64,000 nt of DNA, taken from NCBI GenBank assembly GCA_016874755.1, contig VGTH01000002.1, forward strand, positions 179,985 to 243,984. The letters are read 5' to 3'. This document shows positions 41,848 through 49,978 of the stretch, piece by piece. Source of the stretch: Deltaproteobacteria bacterium. Its GTDB lineage: Bacteria; Desulfobacterota; Binatia; UBA9968. A model generated the notes under the pieces. That model was not told where the DNA came from and made no database searches. It saw only the letters and a program-made list of their open reading frames with translations. Every line of letters starts with the position of its first letter. Positions within the stretch are counted from its first letter, which is position 1. A program made the position numbers and the translations under genes.

Positions 41848-44800
41848 ATGCCAGCGCCAAAGAAAAAATCGACCAAAATACCCGCCGAATTTCGCGCACT
41901 CATTGCCGCAAGTCCCTCGCCCGCACTAGCTGAAGCGAACTTTCAAGGTTTAATCGACGCCTCAGACAGCAAGAGCGCGAGCAAGCTTTCCGCCACTGAC
42001 AAACCCAAACTATTCTGTTTGCTGGGCAGCAGCGCTTTTTTGAGCGATGTGCTGATCCGCGAGGGCAAGCAGTGGCCAAGCTTGTTTGTCCGCCAAGTTA
42101 AGGCGGCGCAGAAGAGTCCTGCCGAGCACTTGCGTAAGCTGGAAGCGGCGATCAAAAAATCTCAGTCCTTCGATGAATTCTGCGCCGCGCTGCGGCGCCA
42201 CAAACAGCGCGAATATCTGCGCATCGGCGCGCGCGATCTCATGCCGGAAGTTAGCATGGAAGAAACCGTGCGCGAGCTGACGGCGCTGGCCAGCGCTTCG
42301 GTGGATGCGGCCTATCGCTTCTGTCGGGCCGAAGCGGAAAAAGACTACGGACCATTGCATCTGCCGGGAACCATCCGACCCAACCGCTTCGTGGTTCTTG
42401 GTATGGGCAAACTGGGCGGCGGCGAGCTTAATTTTAGCTCGGACATCGACGTTATTTATCTCTATGAAGAGGACGAGGGCGAAACCTCTGGCGGGCGCCG
42501 CGGCAAAACCGGACCGCGAGAATTCTTCAGTGCCATCGGCCAGAAGATCATTCACGCGATGGGTGATGTCACCGATGAAGGCTTCGTCTTCCGCATCGAC
42601 CTGCGGCTGCGTCCCCTCGGCGCCAACGGCCCGCTGGTGCAGTCGGTTAATTCGGCGATGACTTACTACGAGTCGTGGGGACAATGTTGGGAGCGCGCCG
42701 CGCTGATCAAAGCACGGCCGGTGGCGGGCGACATTGAGCTCGGCGCGGCTTTCATGAAAGACATCGAGCCATTTATCTACCGACGCTATCTCGATTACAC
42801 GACCGTCGACGAGCTGCGCCACATGAAGATGCGCATCGAAAATGAGCTGCTCACCGGCGATGGCAAAGAACGCAATTTGAAGCTCGGCTACGGCGGCATT
42901 CGCGAAATCGAGTTTTTCACCCAAGCGTTGCAGTTGGTCAACGGCGGCTACCAACCAACGGTGCGCGGGCCGAGCACGCTGCCGGCATTGGTTGAGTTGG
43001 CGCGCAACAATCTGATTTCCGCCGACGAACGCGACAAGTTGACGGAAGCCTATCGCTTCCTGCGCCAAGCCGAACATAAAGTCCAGATCGTGCAGGAAGC
43101 CCACGCCCACTCAATTCCCGAGGGCAAAGAAGAAGAACAGGCCTACGCGCGCCGGCTCGGCTACAGCGCCAGGGGCAAACTCAGCGAGCGCGAGCTTTTC
43201 TGGCGCGATCACAAGCGCACGACCAAAACTGTGCGGGAGATTTTCGACCGGCTTTTCTACAGTGCGCAAAAAGAAATCCAGAATGACGGTGCAACAGAAG
43301 TCGGCACAATCTGGAACGATCTCGATCAGAAAGATCTCATCGTCAAAGAACTCGAACAAGCGGGTTTCACCGACCCGGCCCAAGCTTACGAAAATCTGCT
43401 CGCGGTGCGCGATGGCGAAGTCTACGCACCGCCGAGCCCGCGGCGGTTGAAGGTCATGCGCACACTGGGACCGGCGCTGATGGCGGAGATCGCCAAGTCC
43501 GGCGCGCCGGACCAGGCGCTGTTAAACCTTTCGAAGTTCAGCCACCGCATCGGCAGCCGCACCGGTTTTCTCACCTTACTGGCCGAGAATCCGAAAACCA
43601 TGCGGCTTTTGATCACACTATTTTCCGATAGCCAATTTTTGACCGACCTTTTTTTGAATCGCCCAGAGCTGATCGACACTTTGATTCGCGTCGATCTAAC
43701 TCGCGTCGAAAAAACCAAAGAAGAGATGCTCGCCGAGCTAAACGCCGCCATCGGCGAAGCCGACGACGTCGAAGCCAAGCTCAACGCGCTGCGCCGTTAC
43801 AAGTCCGAAGAGTTTGTTCGTATCGGCCTGCACGACCTTGGCGGCGTGATTGAATTGGTGCCGGTGCTCCAGCAGCTTTCGGACCTCGCCGAAGCCTGCG
43901 TCCATGCGGCGCTCAATTTGACGCTGGAGGAGCTGCAACAAAACTTCGGCAAAGTTGCCGCTGGCCGCTTTGCAATCATCGGCGGTGGCAAACTGGGTGC
44001 GCGCGAAATCGACTACAACTCCGACCTCGATTTGGTTTTTATCTATGACGCCGAAGAAGACGCCGGGAGCGCCGGCGGCAAACGGGGAAAGCTGCCGGCG
44101 CACGAATTCTTCGTGCGTCTTGGACAAAAGCTTCTGACCTATCTTTCTTCGCCCACCGAGGAAGGCATCGCCTACAAGATTGACATGCAGCTCCGCCCTT
44201 CGGGAAAAGCCGGGCCGATCGTCTGCTCGCTCGAGGCTTATCGCGACTATCACAAGAGCGGCGCGCAGCTTTGGGAACGCCAAGCGCTGATCAAAACGCG
44301 CTTTATCGCCGGCGACGCAACGCTTGGTAAACAGGTCGATAAGTTTATCGAGAATCTTGCCTACGGTTTACCGCTGCCGGCGGGCGGCGCCGACGAGATT
44401 CATCATTTGCGCATGCGCATGGAGCGCGAGCTGGCCGACGAGGACGAAGGTCGATTCAATTTGAAGAAAGGCCGCGGCGGCTTGGTCGACATCGAGTTTC
44501 TCACACAGATGTTACAGCTCGCGCATGGCCACCGTTTCGCCGCGCTGCATCGGCGCGCTACGCTCGACGCGCTCGCCGCACTGCAAGCTCAGAAGCTTAT
44601 TAGCAAAGCCGACTACTTGTTGTTGTCGGAGGGCTACCTTTTTTTGCGCCGTTTGGATCATCGTCTGCGCATCGAGCGCGATCGCTCCATCGACACCTTC
44701 GAAGCCGAGCCGGGCAAGCTCGACGGCATCGCGCGCGCGCTAGGATATAAGGTATCGAACAAGGCGACAGGCAAGCGCAAAAGCTTGTCCGGAGAAAAAC

Positions 44801-44877
44801 TCTTGGGCGACTACCGCGTGCGCCGTGACAGGGTTCGCTTGTGTTACGAAAGGCTTTTTAGCCAAGCGGCAAAATAA
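41848..44877 (+). CDS. glnE: Bifunctional glutamine synthetase adenylyltransferase/deadenylase
   Basis: Adds and removes AMP on glutamine synthetase, setting nitrogen assimilation. 1009 aa, full length. Two nucleotidyltransferase halves are clear: the N-terminal one around FVVLGMGKLGGGELNFSSDI (GSxxDxD site at about residue 200) and the C-terminal one around FAIIGGGKLGAREIDYNSDL (about 720). Each half is followed by its helical domain (IREIEFFTQALQL and LVDIEFLTQMLQL). The ATG at 41848 is chosen; a TTG two codons before is less likely. It is a stand-alone housekeeping gene with an AT-rich region after it. Confidence 0.96.
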   Translation: MPAPKKKSTKIPAEFRALIAASPSPALAEANFQGLIDASDSKSASKLSATDKPKLFCLLGSSAFLSDVLIREGKQWPSLFVRQVKAAQKSPAEHLRKLEAAIKKSQSFDEFCAALRRHKQREYLRIGARDLMPEVSMEETVRELTALASASVDAAYRFCRAEAEKDYGPLHLPGTIRPNRFVVLGMGKLGGGELNFSSDIDVIYLYEEDEGETSGGRRGKTGPREFFSAIGQKIIHAMGDVTDEGFVFRIDLRLRPLGANGPLVQSVNSAMTYYESWGQCWERAALIKARPVAGDIELGAAFMKDIEPFIYRRYLDYTTVDELRHMKMRIENELLTGDGKERNLKLGYGGIREIEFFTQALQLVNGGYQPTVRGPSTLPALVELARNNLISADERDKLTEAYRFLRQAEHKVQIVQEAHAHSIPEGKEEEQAYARRLGYSARGKLSERELFWRDHKRTTKTVREIFDRLFYSAQKEIQNDGATEVGTIWNDLDQKDLIVKELEQAGFTDPAQAYENLLAVRDGEVYAPPSPRRLKVMRTLGPALMAEIAKSGAPDQALLNLSKFSHRIGSRTGFLTLLAENPKTMRLLITLFSDSQFLTDLFLNRPELIDTLIRVDLTRVEKTKEEMLAELNAAIGEADDVEAKLNALRRYKSEEFVRIGLHDLGGVIELVPVLQQLSDLAEACVHAALNLTLEELQQNFGKVAAGRFAIIGGGKLGAREIDYNSDLDLVFIYDAEEDAGSAGGKRGKLPAHEFFVRLGQKLLTYLSSPTEEGIAYKIDMQLRPSGKAGPIVCSLEAYRDYHKSGAQLWERQALIKTRFIAGDATLGKQVDKFIENLAYGLPLPAGGADEIHHLRMRMERELADEDEGRFNLKKGRGGLVDIEFLTQMLQLAHGHRFAALHRRATLDALAALQAQKLISKADYLLLSEGYLFLRRLDHRLRIERDRSIDTFEAEPGKLDGIARALGYKVSNKATGKRKSLSGEKLLGDYRVRRDRVRLCYERLFSQAAK

Positions 44878-45031
44878 AAAGAACGATGTTATAAATTTAT
44901 GATCTCAATTGATTTAGAGATTTAGGTATTTAATAGTTAATTAAACGATTTCTCTGGATATATAGATTTATCGATATTATGTGTGCTTCGGAAGGATATG
45001 TTAGCTATATAAAAATTTTAAAATAATATTC
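44878..45031. other. AT-rich spacer
   Basis: About 150 bases with few G or C (TATAAATTTATGATCTCAAT, TTAATAGTTAATTAAACG, ATATAAAAATTTTAAAATAA), in sharp contrast to the GC-rich surroundings. It lies directly upstream of a near-consensus promoter, so it may act as an UP element or protein-binding region. No gene is seen. Confidence 0.5.
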
Positions 45032-45060
45032 TTGACAATAAACCAACCGTGCGTTATCTT
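45032..45060 (+). promoter_or_regulatory. Near-consensus sigma-70 promoter, probably leaderless
   Basis: TTGACA (45032-45037), a 17-base spacer, and TATCTT (45055-45060). Transcription would begin about 7 bases on, at or next to the ATG at 45068, so the message would have no leader and needs no ribosome binding site; none is seen. An AT-rich tract lies upstream. Confidence 0.7.
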
Positions 45061-45067
45061 CGGCAGC

Positions 45068-45472
45068 ATGAAAACCCAATTGCTTAAGGGCATTGCCCTT
45101 GGTTTGTTCGTCTCCACCATGGCTTCGCCGCTATTCGCGCAGACGGCAGCACCGGCCCAACAAGCCGCTGAGCCAGCTGCGGGCGAGGAGCTAGGGTATG
45201 GGGTAGGATCGGTGCTCGCCAATGTGATCTACATGCCGGCGAAGATCACCTACGCTGGTTTGGGATTGCTCGCGGGCGGGCTTAGCTACGTGCTGTCGGC
45301 GGGCCGCGCCGATGTCGCCAACAACATCATTTACCCTTCCGTGAAGGGTAACTATGTGGTGACGCCAAGCCATCTAAAAGGCACCGACCCGCTCTATTTC
45401 GTCGGTGCCGCGCCGGAACAGGCGCCGGTGCAGAACTACGCGTCGGGTCCTGCGGCGGCGCCCAAGCGCTGA
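45068..45472 (+). CDS. Small exported protein with hydrophobic hairpin, unknown function
   Basis: 134 aa. A signal peptide is clear (KTQLLKGIALGLFVSTMASP, cleavage near LFA-QT). The mature part has an Ala/Pro/Glu-rich lead (QTAAPAQQAAEPAAGEE), then GYGVGSVLANVIYMPAKITY, a hydrophobic segment LGLLAGGLSYVLSAG, and IYPSVKGNYVVTPSHLKG. Similar small proteins occur in deltaproteobacterial-type genomes without a known role. It likely resides in the periplasm or outer membrane. Expression should be strong (consensus promoter). Its 3-prime end overlaps lpxA by 37 bases, tail to tail. Confidence 0.8.
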   Translation: MKTQLLKGIALGLFVSTMASPLFAQTAAPAQQAAEPAAGEELGYGVGSVLANVIYMPAKITYAGLGLLAGGLSYVLSAGRADVANNIIYPSVKGNYVVTPSHLKGTDPLYFVGAAPEQAPVQNYASGPAAAPKR

Positions 45473-46239
45473 GCGACGCAGACCCCGCGTTTCGAAGCTT
45501 TGATAAATTCTAATAGGGCCAGCACATCCGTGCTGGCCCCTGCCTCTTTTTCCATCTGCTGCACGGCTAACGCTAAGTTACTGCCCGAGCGAAACAATAC
45601 TTTGTAGGCGTTGCGAATTGCGCGAATGCGCGCTTCGCTGAACCCTGCCCGCTTTAAACCAATCACGTTGACGCCGCGCACTGTGTGTTGCAGCTCGATG
45701 ATCGAAAACGGCGGCACATCGCGGCTGGTGCCGGAGAGTCCGCGCATCAAGGCGTACTCGCCGATGCGCACGAACTGGTGCACCGCGCAGTTGCCGGAAA
45801 TGAACACGCCGTTGCCCACCTCCACATAGCCCCCTAGCAGGGCGCCGTTGGCCATGACGATCTGATTGCCGAGCTGGCAGTTGTGGCCGACGTGTGACAT
45901 TGCCATTAAATAGTTATCGTTGCCGATCGTTGTTGAAGAACCCGGCTTGGTGCCGCGGTGAATCTGCACATGCTCGCGAATGATGTTGCGCTCGCCGATT
46001 TTCAAATAACTCTCTTCGTTCTTGTAAGCCTTGTCCTGCGGCGCGCCGCCAAGCACAGCACCGGGATGAATTTCGTTGTCGGCGCCGATATCGGTCCAGC
46101 CGGTCAGCACTGCGTGCGCGAGCACACGAGTGCGCGCGCCAATCTTGACTGGACCGTCGATGACTACATAGGGGCCGATCTCGGTGGAAGCCTCGATTTG
46201 TGCGCGTGGATCGATGACAGCAGTGGGATGAATGCTCAT
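45436..46239 (-). CDS. lpxA: UDP-N-acetylglucosamine O-acyltransferase
   Basis: First enzyme of lipid A synthesis: moves a 3-hydroxyacyl chain from ACP to UDP-GlcNAc. 267 aa with left-handed beta-helix hexapeptide repeats (IGPYVVIDGPVKIGARTRVL and onward) and the LpxA-specific GGAPQDKAYKNEESYLKIG and REHVQIHRGT. The catalytic His is His119 in MSHVGHNCQLG. C-terminal helices include IELQHTVRGVNVIGLKRAGF. Shows the host makes LPS-type lipid A; lpxD, fabZ and lpxB, its usual neighbours, are not here. ATG start at 46239, 13 bases after the yacG terminator. Confidence 0.95.
   Translation of the reverse strand: MSIHPTAVIDPRAQIEASTEIGPYVVIDGPVKIGARTRVLAHAVLTGWTDIGADNEIHPGAVLGGAPQDKAYKNEESYLKIGERNIIREHVQIHRGTKPGSSTTIGNDNYLMAMSHVGHNCQLGNQIVMANGALLGGYVEVGNGVFISGNCAVHQFVRIGEYALMRGLSGTSRDVPPFSIIELQHTVRGVNVIGLKRAGFSEARIRAIRNAYKVLFRSGSNLALAVQQMEKEAGASTDVLALLEFIKASKRGVCVAQRLGAAAGPDA
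45516..45551 (+). terminator. Probable terminator of the 45068 gene, inside lpxA
   Basis: GGGCCAGCAC (45516-45525), a 4-nt loop and the exact reverse complement GTGCTGGCCC (45530-45539), followed within 7 bases by TTTTT on the plus strand. It lies in the 3-prime coding part of the convergent lpxA gene, so one sequence serves as code and terminator. Confidence 0.6.
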
Positions 46240-46251
46240 CTACGTCACGAT

Positions 46252-46280
46252 AGAAAAAGGGCGGGTTTGAAACCCGCCCT
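46252..46280 (-). terminator. Intrinsic terminator between yacG and lpxA
   Basis: On the minus strand a perfect stem (AGGGCGGGTTT / AAACCCGCCCT, 1-nt centre) is followed directly by TTTTT. It ends yacG transcription only about 13 bases before the lpxA start codon, so lpxA transcription must come through or from within it. Confidence 0.8.
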
Positions 46281-46304
46281 CCATGTAAATTTCGCAAACG
46301 TCAT

Positions 46305-46505
46305 TCATTGCAGTTTCTTGCTACCGAGGTCGTCTTCATCATCATCGAGATCGATCTCGATTTCTTCGGCGGGAATCTTGTAGCGCTCTTCCACCCACGC
46401 ACCGAGATCGATCAATTGACAGCGGTCTGAGCAAAACGGCCGATGCGGGTTGTCTTCCCAAGGGCTTTCTTTGCGACAGGTCGGACATTTTACTATGAGC
46501 GGCAT
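46305..46505 (-). CDS. yacG: DNA gyrase inhibitor YacG-type zinc protein
   Basis: 66 aa zinc-ribbon protein. The four Cys are in VKCPTCRKESPWED (C-x2-C) and FCSDRCQLIDLGAWVEE (C-x3-C), and the LIDLGAWVEERYKIP segment is diagnostic. In other bacteria YacG binds GyrB and inhibits gyrase. The C-terminal tail is very acidic (EIEIDLDDDEDDLG). A strong terminator follows. Upstream lies a CACGAAG hairpin (46568-46654). Confidence 0.92.
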   Translation of the reverse strand: MPLIVKCPTCRKESPWEDNPHRPFCSDRCQLIDLGAWVEERYKIPAEEIEIDLDDDEDDLGSKKLQ

Positions 46506-46567
46506 AAGTCAGCGTAGTGTCTCATGAGTAAGCGTACTTATCGTTGAGATGCGCTCTTTTGTTTTTT

Positions 46568-46654
46568 ACCACGAAGATCACGAAGGGACACGAAGTTCGG
46601 AAAGAACTTTATTTTTCTTCTCTTACCTTCGTGGACTTCGTGCCCTTCGTGGTG
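46568..46654. repeat. CACGAAG-family inverted repeat, copy 5
   Basis: ACCACGAAGATCACGAAGG on the left and CCTTCGTGGACTTCGTGCC plus CTTCGTGGTG on the right. Lies upstream of yacG and downstream of the binding-protein gene at 46719, both minus strand. Confidence 0.84.
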
Positions 46655-46718
46655 AAAATTCCCTCTGGTGGCAAGCCACGAATTTGGCACAAGGTACAAT
46701 CAGCGTGATACAGTACAA

Positions 46719-47684
46719 CTAATTCTCGAAGAACAATTCTTCGGCGCTGAGCTTTTTCTCCATCAAACCCTGATCGAGCGAATAGCCGACAAAGCGCTCG
46801 ATGTTGACGCGATTCTTCGCTAAGCCGTGCGGCCACGGGTCGTCGCCGAAGGCGGCGCGCTCTTCCTCGAACAAATGGCGGCCCCAGACAAAGCGCGACC
46901 AGTTGGGATCGTCGTAATATTCCATGCAGGCTTCTTTAGCGTGATCGAAAGCCGCCGTGACATTTTTCGCGAGCCAGGGATTTTTCTTCAACACGTCGTC
47001 TTTGAAAGCGATCACATGCATGATCGGATAGTAACCGTTCTTTTTGAAATACTTGGCTTCCTCGGCTTTGGGATCCGCGAATAGCCGGCGAATACTACCT
47101 CCGCCGCGCAGCGCCTCTTTGGGAGGATGGGGCACGAACAACGCGTCGATCTCGCCTTTTTCCAACATGGCGCCGATTTTTTGCTCGGGCTTCAAGAGCT
47201 GCATCTTAACACCTTCAATAGGTTTCAGCTCCACTGCCTCTTCTTTCATGATGTACCAGTCGAGCTTGCGCCACGGCACAGCGTACTCGGTTTGCAAATC
47301 GCCCTTGGCCAAAACCGATAAAGTGGTTTGAAATGTGCTCAAGCCGACTTTCTTTCCCACCAAATCTTGCGGCGAATTGATGCCAGCATTCTTATTGACC
47401 CACATTTGCGACAAGCTGAAAAGGCGCCGCGGGAAAACGGGTATCCCAGTAAACGGCATGCCGCGGCTCTTGGCGATCAGATACGACGACAACGACAACT
47501 CGCAAATGTCGAACTCGGCTTTCTGCAGCATGCGTTCGTGGCGGTCTTGGCCATGTTTCAACGGATGCGACTGGCCGACCTCCAGCGCCTGCACCTCCGC
47601 ACCCTCGACCTGCACTGACCCGTCGAAAAACGGCATGTGCCGATCGTAGTGCGATAGAGCCATCGTGAGTTTCAGTTGGGCCAT
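46719..47684 (-). CDS. 4,5-dihydroxyphthalate decarboxylase-like / ABC substrate-binding-fold protein
   Basis: 321 aa, with the NMT1-like two-lobe fold used both by ABC binding proteins and by the phthalate-pathway 4,5-dihydroxyphthalate decarboxylase. It begins MAQLKLTMALSHYDRHMPFF, without a signal peptide, then ERMLQKAEFDICELSLSSYL, GIPVFPRRLFSLSQMWVNKN and VGKKVGLSTFQTTLSVLAKG. Lack of export favours an enzyme over a periplasmic receptor. The ATG at 47684 starts the domain; the frame open to 47789 is rejected as non-homologous. It is divergent from tctA. Aromatic-acid link is plausible, not proven. Confidence 0.82.
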   Translation of the reverse strand: MAQLKLTMALSHYDRHMPFFDGSVQVEGAEVQALEVGQSHPLKHGQDRHERMLQKAEFDICELSLSSYLIAKSRGMPFTGIPVFPRRLFSLSQMWVNKNAGINSPQDLVGKKVGLSTFQTTLSVLAKGDLQTEYAVPWRKLDWYIMKEEAVELKPIEGVKMQLLKPEQKIGAMLEKGEIDALFVPHPPKEALRGGGSIRRLFADPKAEEAKYFKKNGYYPIMHVIAFKDDVLKKNPWLAKNVTAAFDHAKEACMEYYDDPNWSRFVWGRHLFEEERAAFGDDPWPHGLAKNRVNIERFVGYSLDQGLMEKKLSAEELFFEN

Positions 47685-47888
47685 GAAAATCCTCGATTCG
47701 CAAATATTCTGGCAGCCAATTCTTACTGCATGAAAACAGTCTTGTCCAACCCTACACCTGGATTTACGTGGGGCACGTTGAACTTTCAACCTTGAACTTT
47801 GAACTTATCTCCCGCTATAGTCGCGCCCGAGCTTCGACCGGTGCGCGCATTGCGCGCTAACAGGGAACAAAAGGAATCTGGCGGCGCT

Positions 47889-49181
47889 ATGTTCGACGCT
47901 TTTATCGAGGGACTCTTTCTCGTCTTGCAGTGGAAAGCTTTCAGCTTGATGCTAGTCGGCATGGGGCTGGGCTTTTGCGTCGGTTTACTTCCGGGCATCG
48001 GCGGCGCGGCCACGCTTGCCTTGATGATTCCTTTTGTTTTCAAGATGCAGCCGGCGGAAGCTTTTGCGTTTCTTCTCGGCATGCACGCGGTGGCCGCCAC
48101 CACCGGCGATATCACCTCGGTTCTGTTCGGTGTGCCCGGTGAGGCGATCTCCGCCGCTACCGTTGTCGATGGTCATCCCATGGCGAAAAATGGCGAAGCC
48201 GGCCGCGCGCTCGGCGCCGCGCTGATGAGCTCGCTGGTTGGCGCACTGATCGGCGCCATCGCGCTGGCACTGGCTATTCCGATCGTGCGCCCGCTCGTGC
48301 TGGCTTTCGGTTCGCCGGAGCTATTCATGTTAGCTCTGATCGGCATCTCCTGCATTACTTCCCTCAGCGGCGCCGGTGTGCGCGGCCAGATCAAGGGCTT
48401 TGCGATGGGCCTGCTCGGGCTGCTCGTGTCGACCATCGGCCAAGAGCGCCAATCCGGTTCGCTGCGCTTCGACATGGGTTTGATCTACCTTTGGGAAGGT
48501 CTCGACTTCGTCCCCGTGCTAGTTGGGATTTTCGCCATACCTGAGATTATCGATCTGGCGGTGCGCGGCACTTCGATCGCCGGCGAGCGCTCGCGCGAGA
48601 AACTGAGCAGCGGTGTGATGGCAGGCATCCTGGACACCTTCCGCCATTTTTGGCTGGTCTTTCGCTGCTCTGTGGTCGGCGTATTTGTCGGTATCTTGCC
48701 CGGCGCGGGCGGCGGGGTCGCACAGTGGATGGCCTACGCCCATGCCGTGCAGGGCGCAAAGGACGCCAAAGATCGCGCACGCTTCGGCAAAGGCGATGTG
48801 CGCGGCGTGCTCGGCCCTGGGGCGGCGAACAATTCCAAAGAAGGCGGCGAGCTGATTCCCACGGTGGCCTTCGGCGTGCCCGGCAGCGGCGCCATGGCGA
48901 TTCTTTTGAGCACTTTTTTGATCATGGGTCTGTCGCCCGGTCCCGAGATGCTGACCAAACACCTCGCGGTTACCTTCTCTATGGTGTGGACCCTGGTGAT
49001 CGCCAATATCATCGCGGTCGTGTTGTGCCTAGCGGTACTCGACCAACTGGCCAAAGTCACCAACGTGCGCGGCGGCTTGATCATTCCTTTCGTTTTGTTG
49101 TTGGTGTTTGTCGGCAGCTACACCGCCAATGGACAGATCAACGATTTGATCGTCACGCTAATCTTCGGCGCGCTCAGCTAG
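47889..49181 (+). CDS. tctA: Tripartite tricarboxylate transporter, large permease, cut by an in-frame TAG
   Basis: Inner-membrane large subunit of a TctABC importer, 430 aa as read to the stop. About ten hydrophobic segments; family blocks VGLLPGIGGAATLALMIPF near residue 37, SVLFGVPGEAISAATVVDGH, GILPGAGGGVAQWMAYAHAV near 275 and ELIPTVAFGVPGSGAMAILL. The TAG at 49179-49181 falls where the family has an aromatic residue (LS-stop-FMVLFGWPRPPFVLGF), and the same frame goes on to 49400. The product therefore lacks about 70 residues. ATG start at 47889; the longer open frame from 47799 is not homologous. First gene of tctABC. Confidence 0.85.
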   Translation: MFDAFIEGLFLVLQWKAFSLMLVGMGLGFCVGLLPGIGGAATLALMIPFVFKMQPAEAFAFLLGMHAVAATTGDITSVLFGVPGEAISAATVVDGHPMAKNGEAGRALGAALMSSLVGALIGAIALALAIPIVRPLVLAFGSPELFMLALIGISCITSLSGAGVRGQIKGFAMGLLGLLVSTIGQERQSGSLRFDMGLIYLWEGLDFVPVLVGIFAIPEIIDLAVRGTSIAGERSREKLSSGVMAGILDTFRHFWLVFRCSVVGVFVGILPGAGGGVAQWMAYAHAVQGAKDAKDRARFGKGDVRGVLGPGAANNSKEGGELIPTVAFGVPGSGAMAILLSTFLIMGLSPGPEMLTKHLAVTFSMVWTLVIANIIAVVLCLAVLDQLAKVTNVRGGLIIPFVLLLVFVGSYTANGQINDLIVTLIFGALS

Positions 49182-49400
49182 TTCATGGTGCTCTTCGGCT
49201 GGCCGCGGCCGCCCTTTGTGCTAGGGTTTGTCCTGGGCAAGGTCATCGAAACCTACTTCTTCATTTCGGTGGCCCGCTATGGCTTTCGCTGGCTCAGTCA
49301 GCCGACGGTCGTGATCTTGATGATTCTATTGGTCGTTGTGATCGCCTATCCCTATTTGCAAAAGCGCCGCCGGCGCGAGACTGGACAAGCCCATGCGTAG
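49182..49400 (+). pseudogene. Remaining 3-prime part of tctA after the amber codon
   Basis: In frame with 47889-49181: FMVLFGWPRPPFVLGFVLGK, the conserved C-terminal block of TctA, then two more hydrophobic stretches and a basic tail (LQKRRRRETGQAHA). Reading through the TAG would give 503 aa, the normal family length. Restart at the ATG at 49185 is possible but would make a separate piece. Confidence 0.75.
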
Positions 49401-49869
49401 CGGCGCAATATTCTTTTGTCTGTTCTTGATGATCGTGGCCGGCGGCGCGCTGGTTTTGGCGCGCGATTGGCCGTTCAATGCCGCGCTGTTTCCGATGGCG
49501 GTAAGTTTTCCGCTGCTCATGCTCGCCGGCTGTCAGCTCATCTTACTGCTCAGGGGCAAAGAGGACCCGACCGAAACGACCGCCGTCGATTTGGAGTTCG
49601 CGAACGACCTGCCACCCCAGCTCGAGCGCCGCCGGGTAATCGCGATGTTTAGCTGGATCGCCGGCTTCATCGCCAGCGTTTTTCTTATTGGCTTCCCGTT
49701 CACCGTCCCGCTTTTCATCTTCTGCTATCTTCGCTGCGCCAGCGGGACCGGCTGGCTGCCGACGATCGTCGCTACCGCAATTACCTGGGCGATCTTTTAT
49801 GGCTTGTTTCAAAAGCTCGTGCACTTGCAGTTCGAGCAGGGCGCCGTACAGGCGTGGCTTGGACTATGA
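49393..49869 (+). CDS. tctB: Tripartite tricarboxylate transporter, small permease
   Basis: 158 aa with four hydrophobic segments (IFFCLFLMIVAGGALVLARD, MAVSFPLLMLAGCQLILLL, MFSWIAGFIASVFLIGFPFT, VATAITWAIFYGLFQKLVHL) and a charged loop after the second, the TctB layout. It pairs with TctA in the inner membrane. The ATG at 49393 lies inside the last 8 bases of the tctA frame, showing coupling to the full-length tctA reading frame. Sequence conservation in this family is low, so the call rests on topology and position. Confidence 0.82.
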   Translation: MRSGAIFFCLFLMIVAGGALVLARDWPFNAALFPMAVSFPLLMLAGCQLILLLRGKEDPTETTAVDLEFANDLPPQLERRRVIAMFSWIAGFIASVFLIGFPFTVPLFIFCYLRCASGTGWLPTIVATAITWAIFYGLFQKLVHLQFEQGAVQAWLGL

Positions 49870-49978
49870 AGACGACTCTATATTCCTTTTGCTTGACTCG
49901 GATCGGCTCAATCGCATACCCTTGCGGCGCTTCGGAACGATGGTCGTCAGGAGATCGGCAGCCTTACAGGAGGATCGT

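Noticed and set aside
42010..43110. 366-codon minus-strand frame inside glnE
   Set aside because: Antisense shadow of glnE, with no recognisable motif; glnE is intact and certain.
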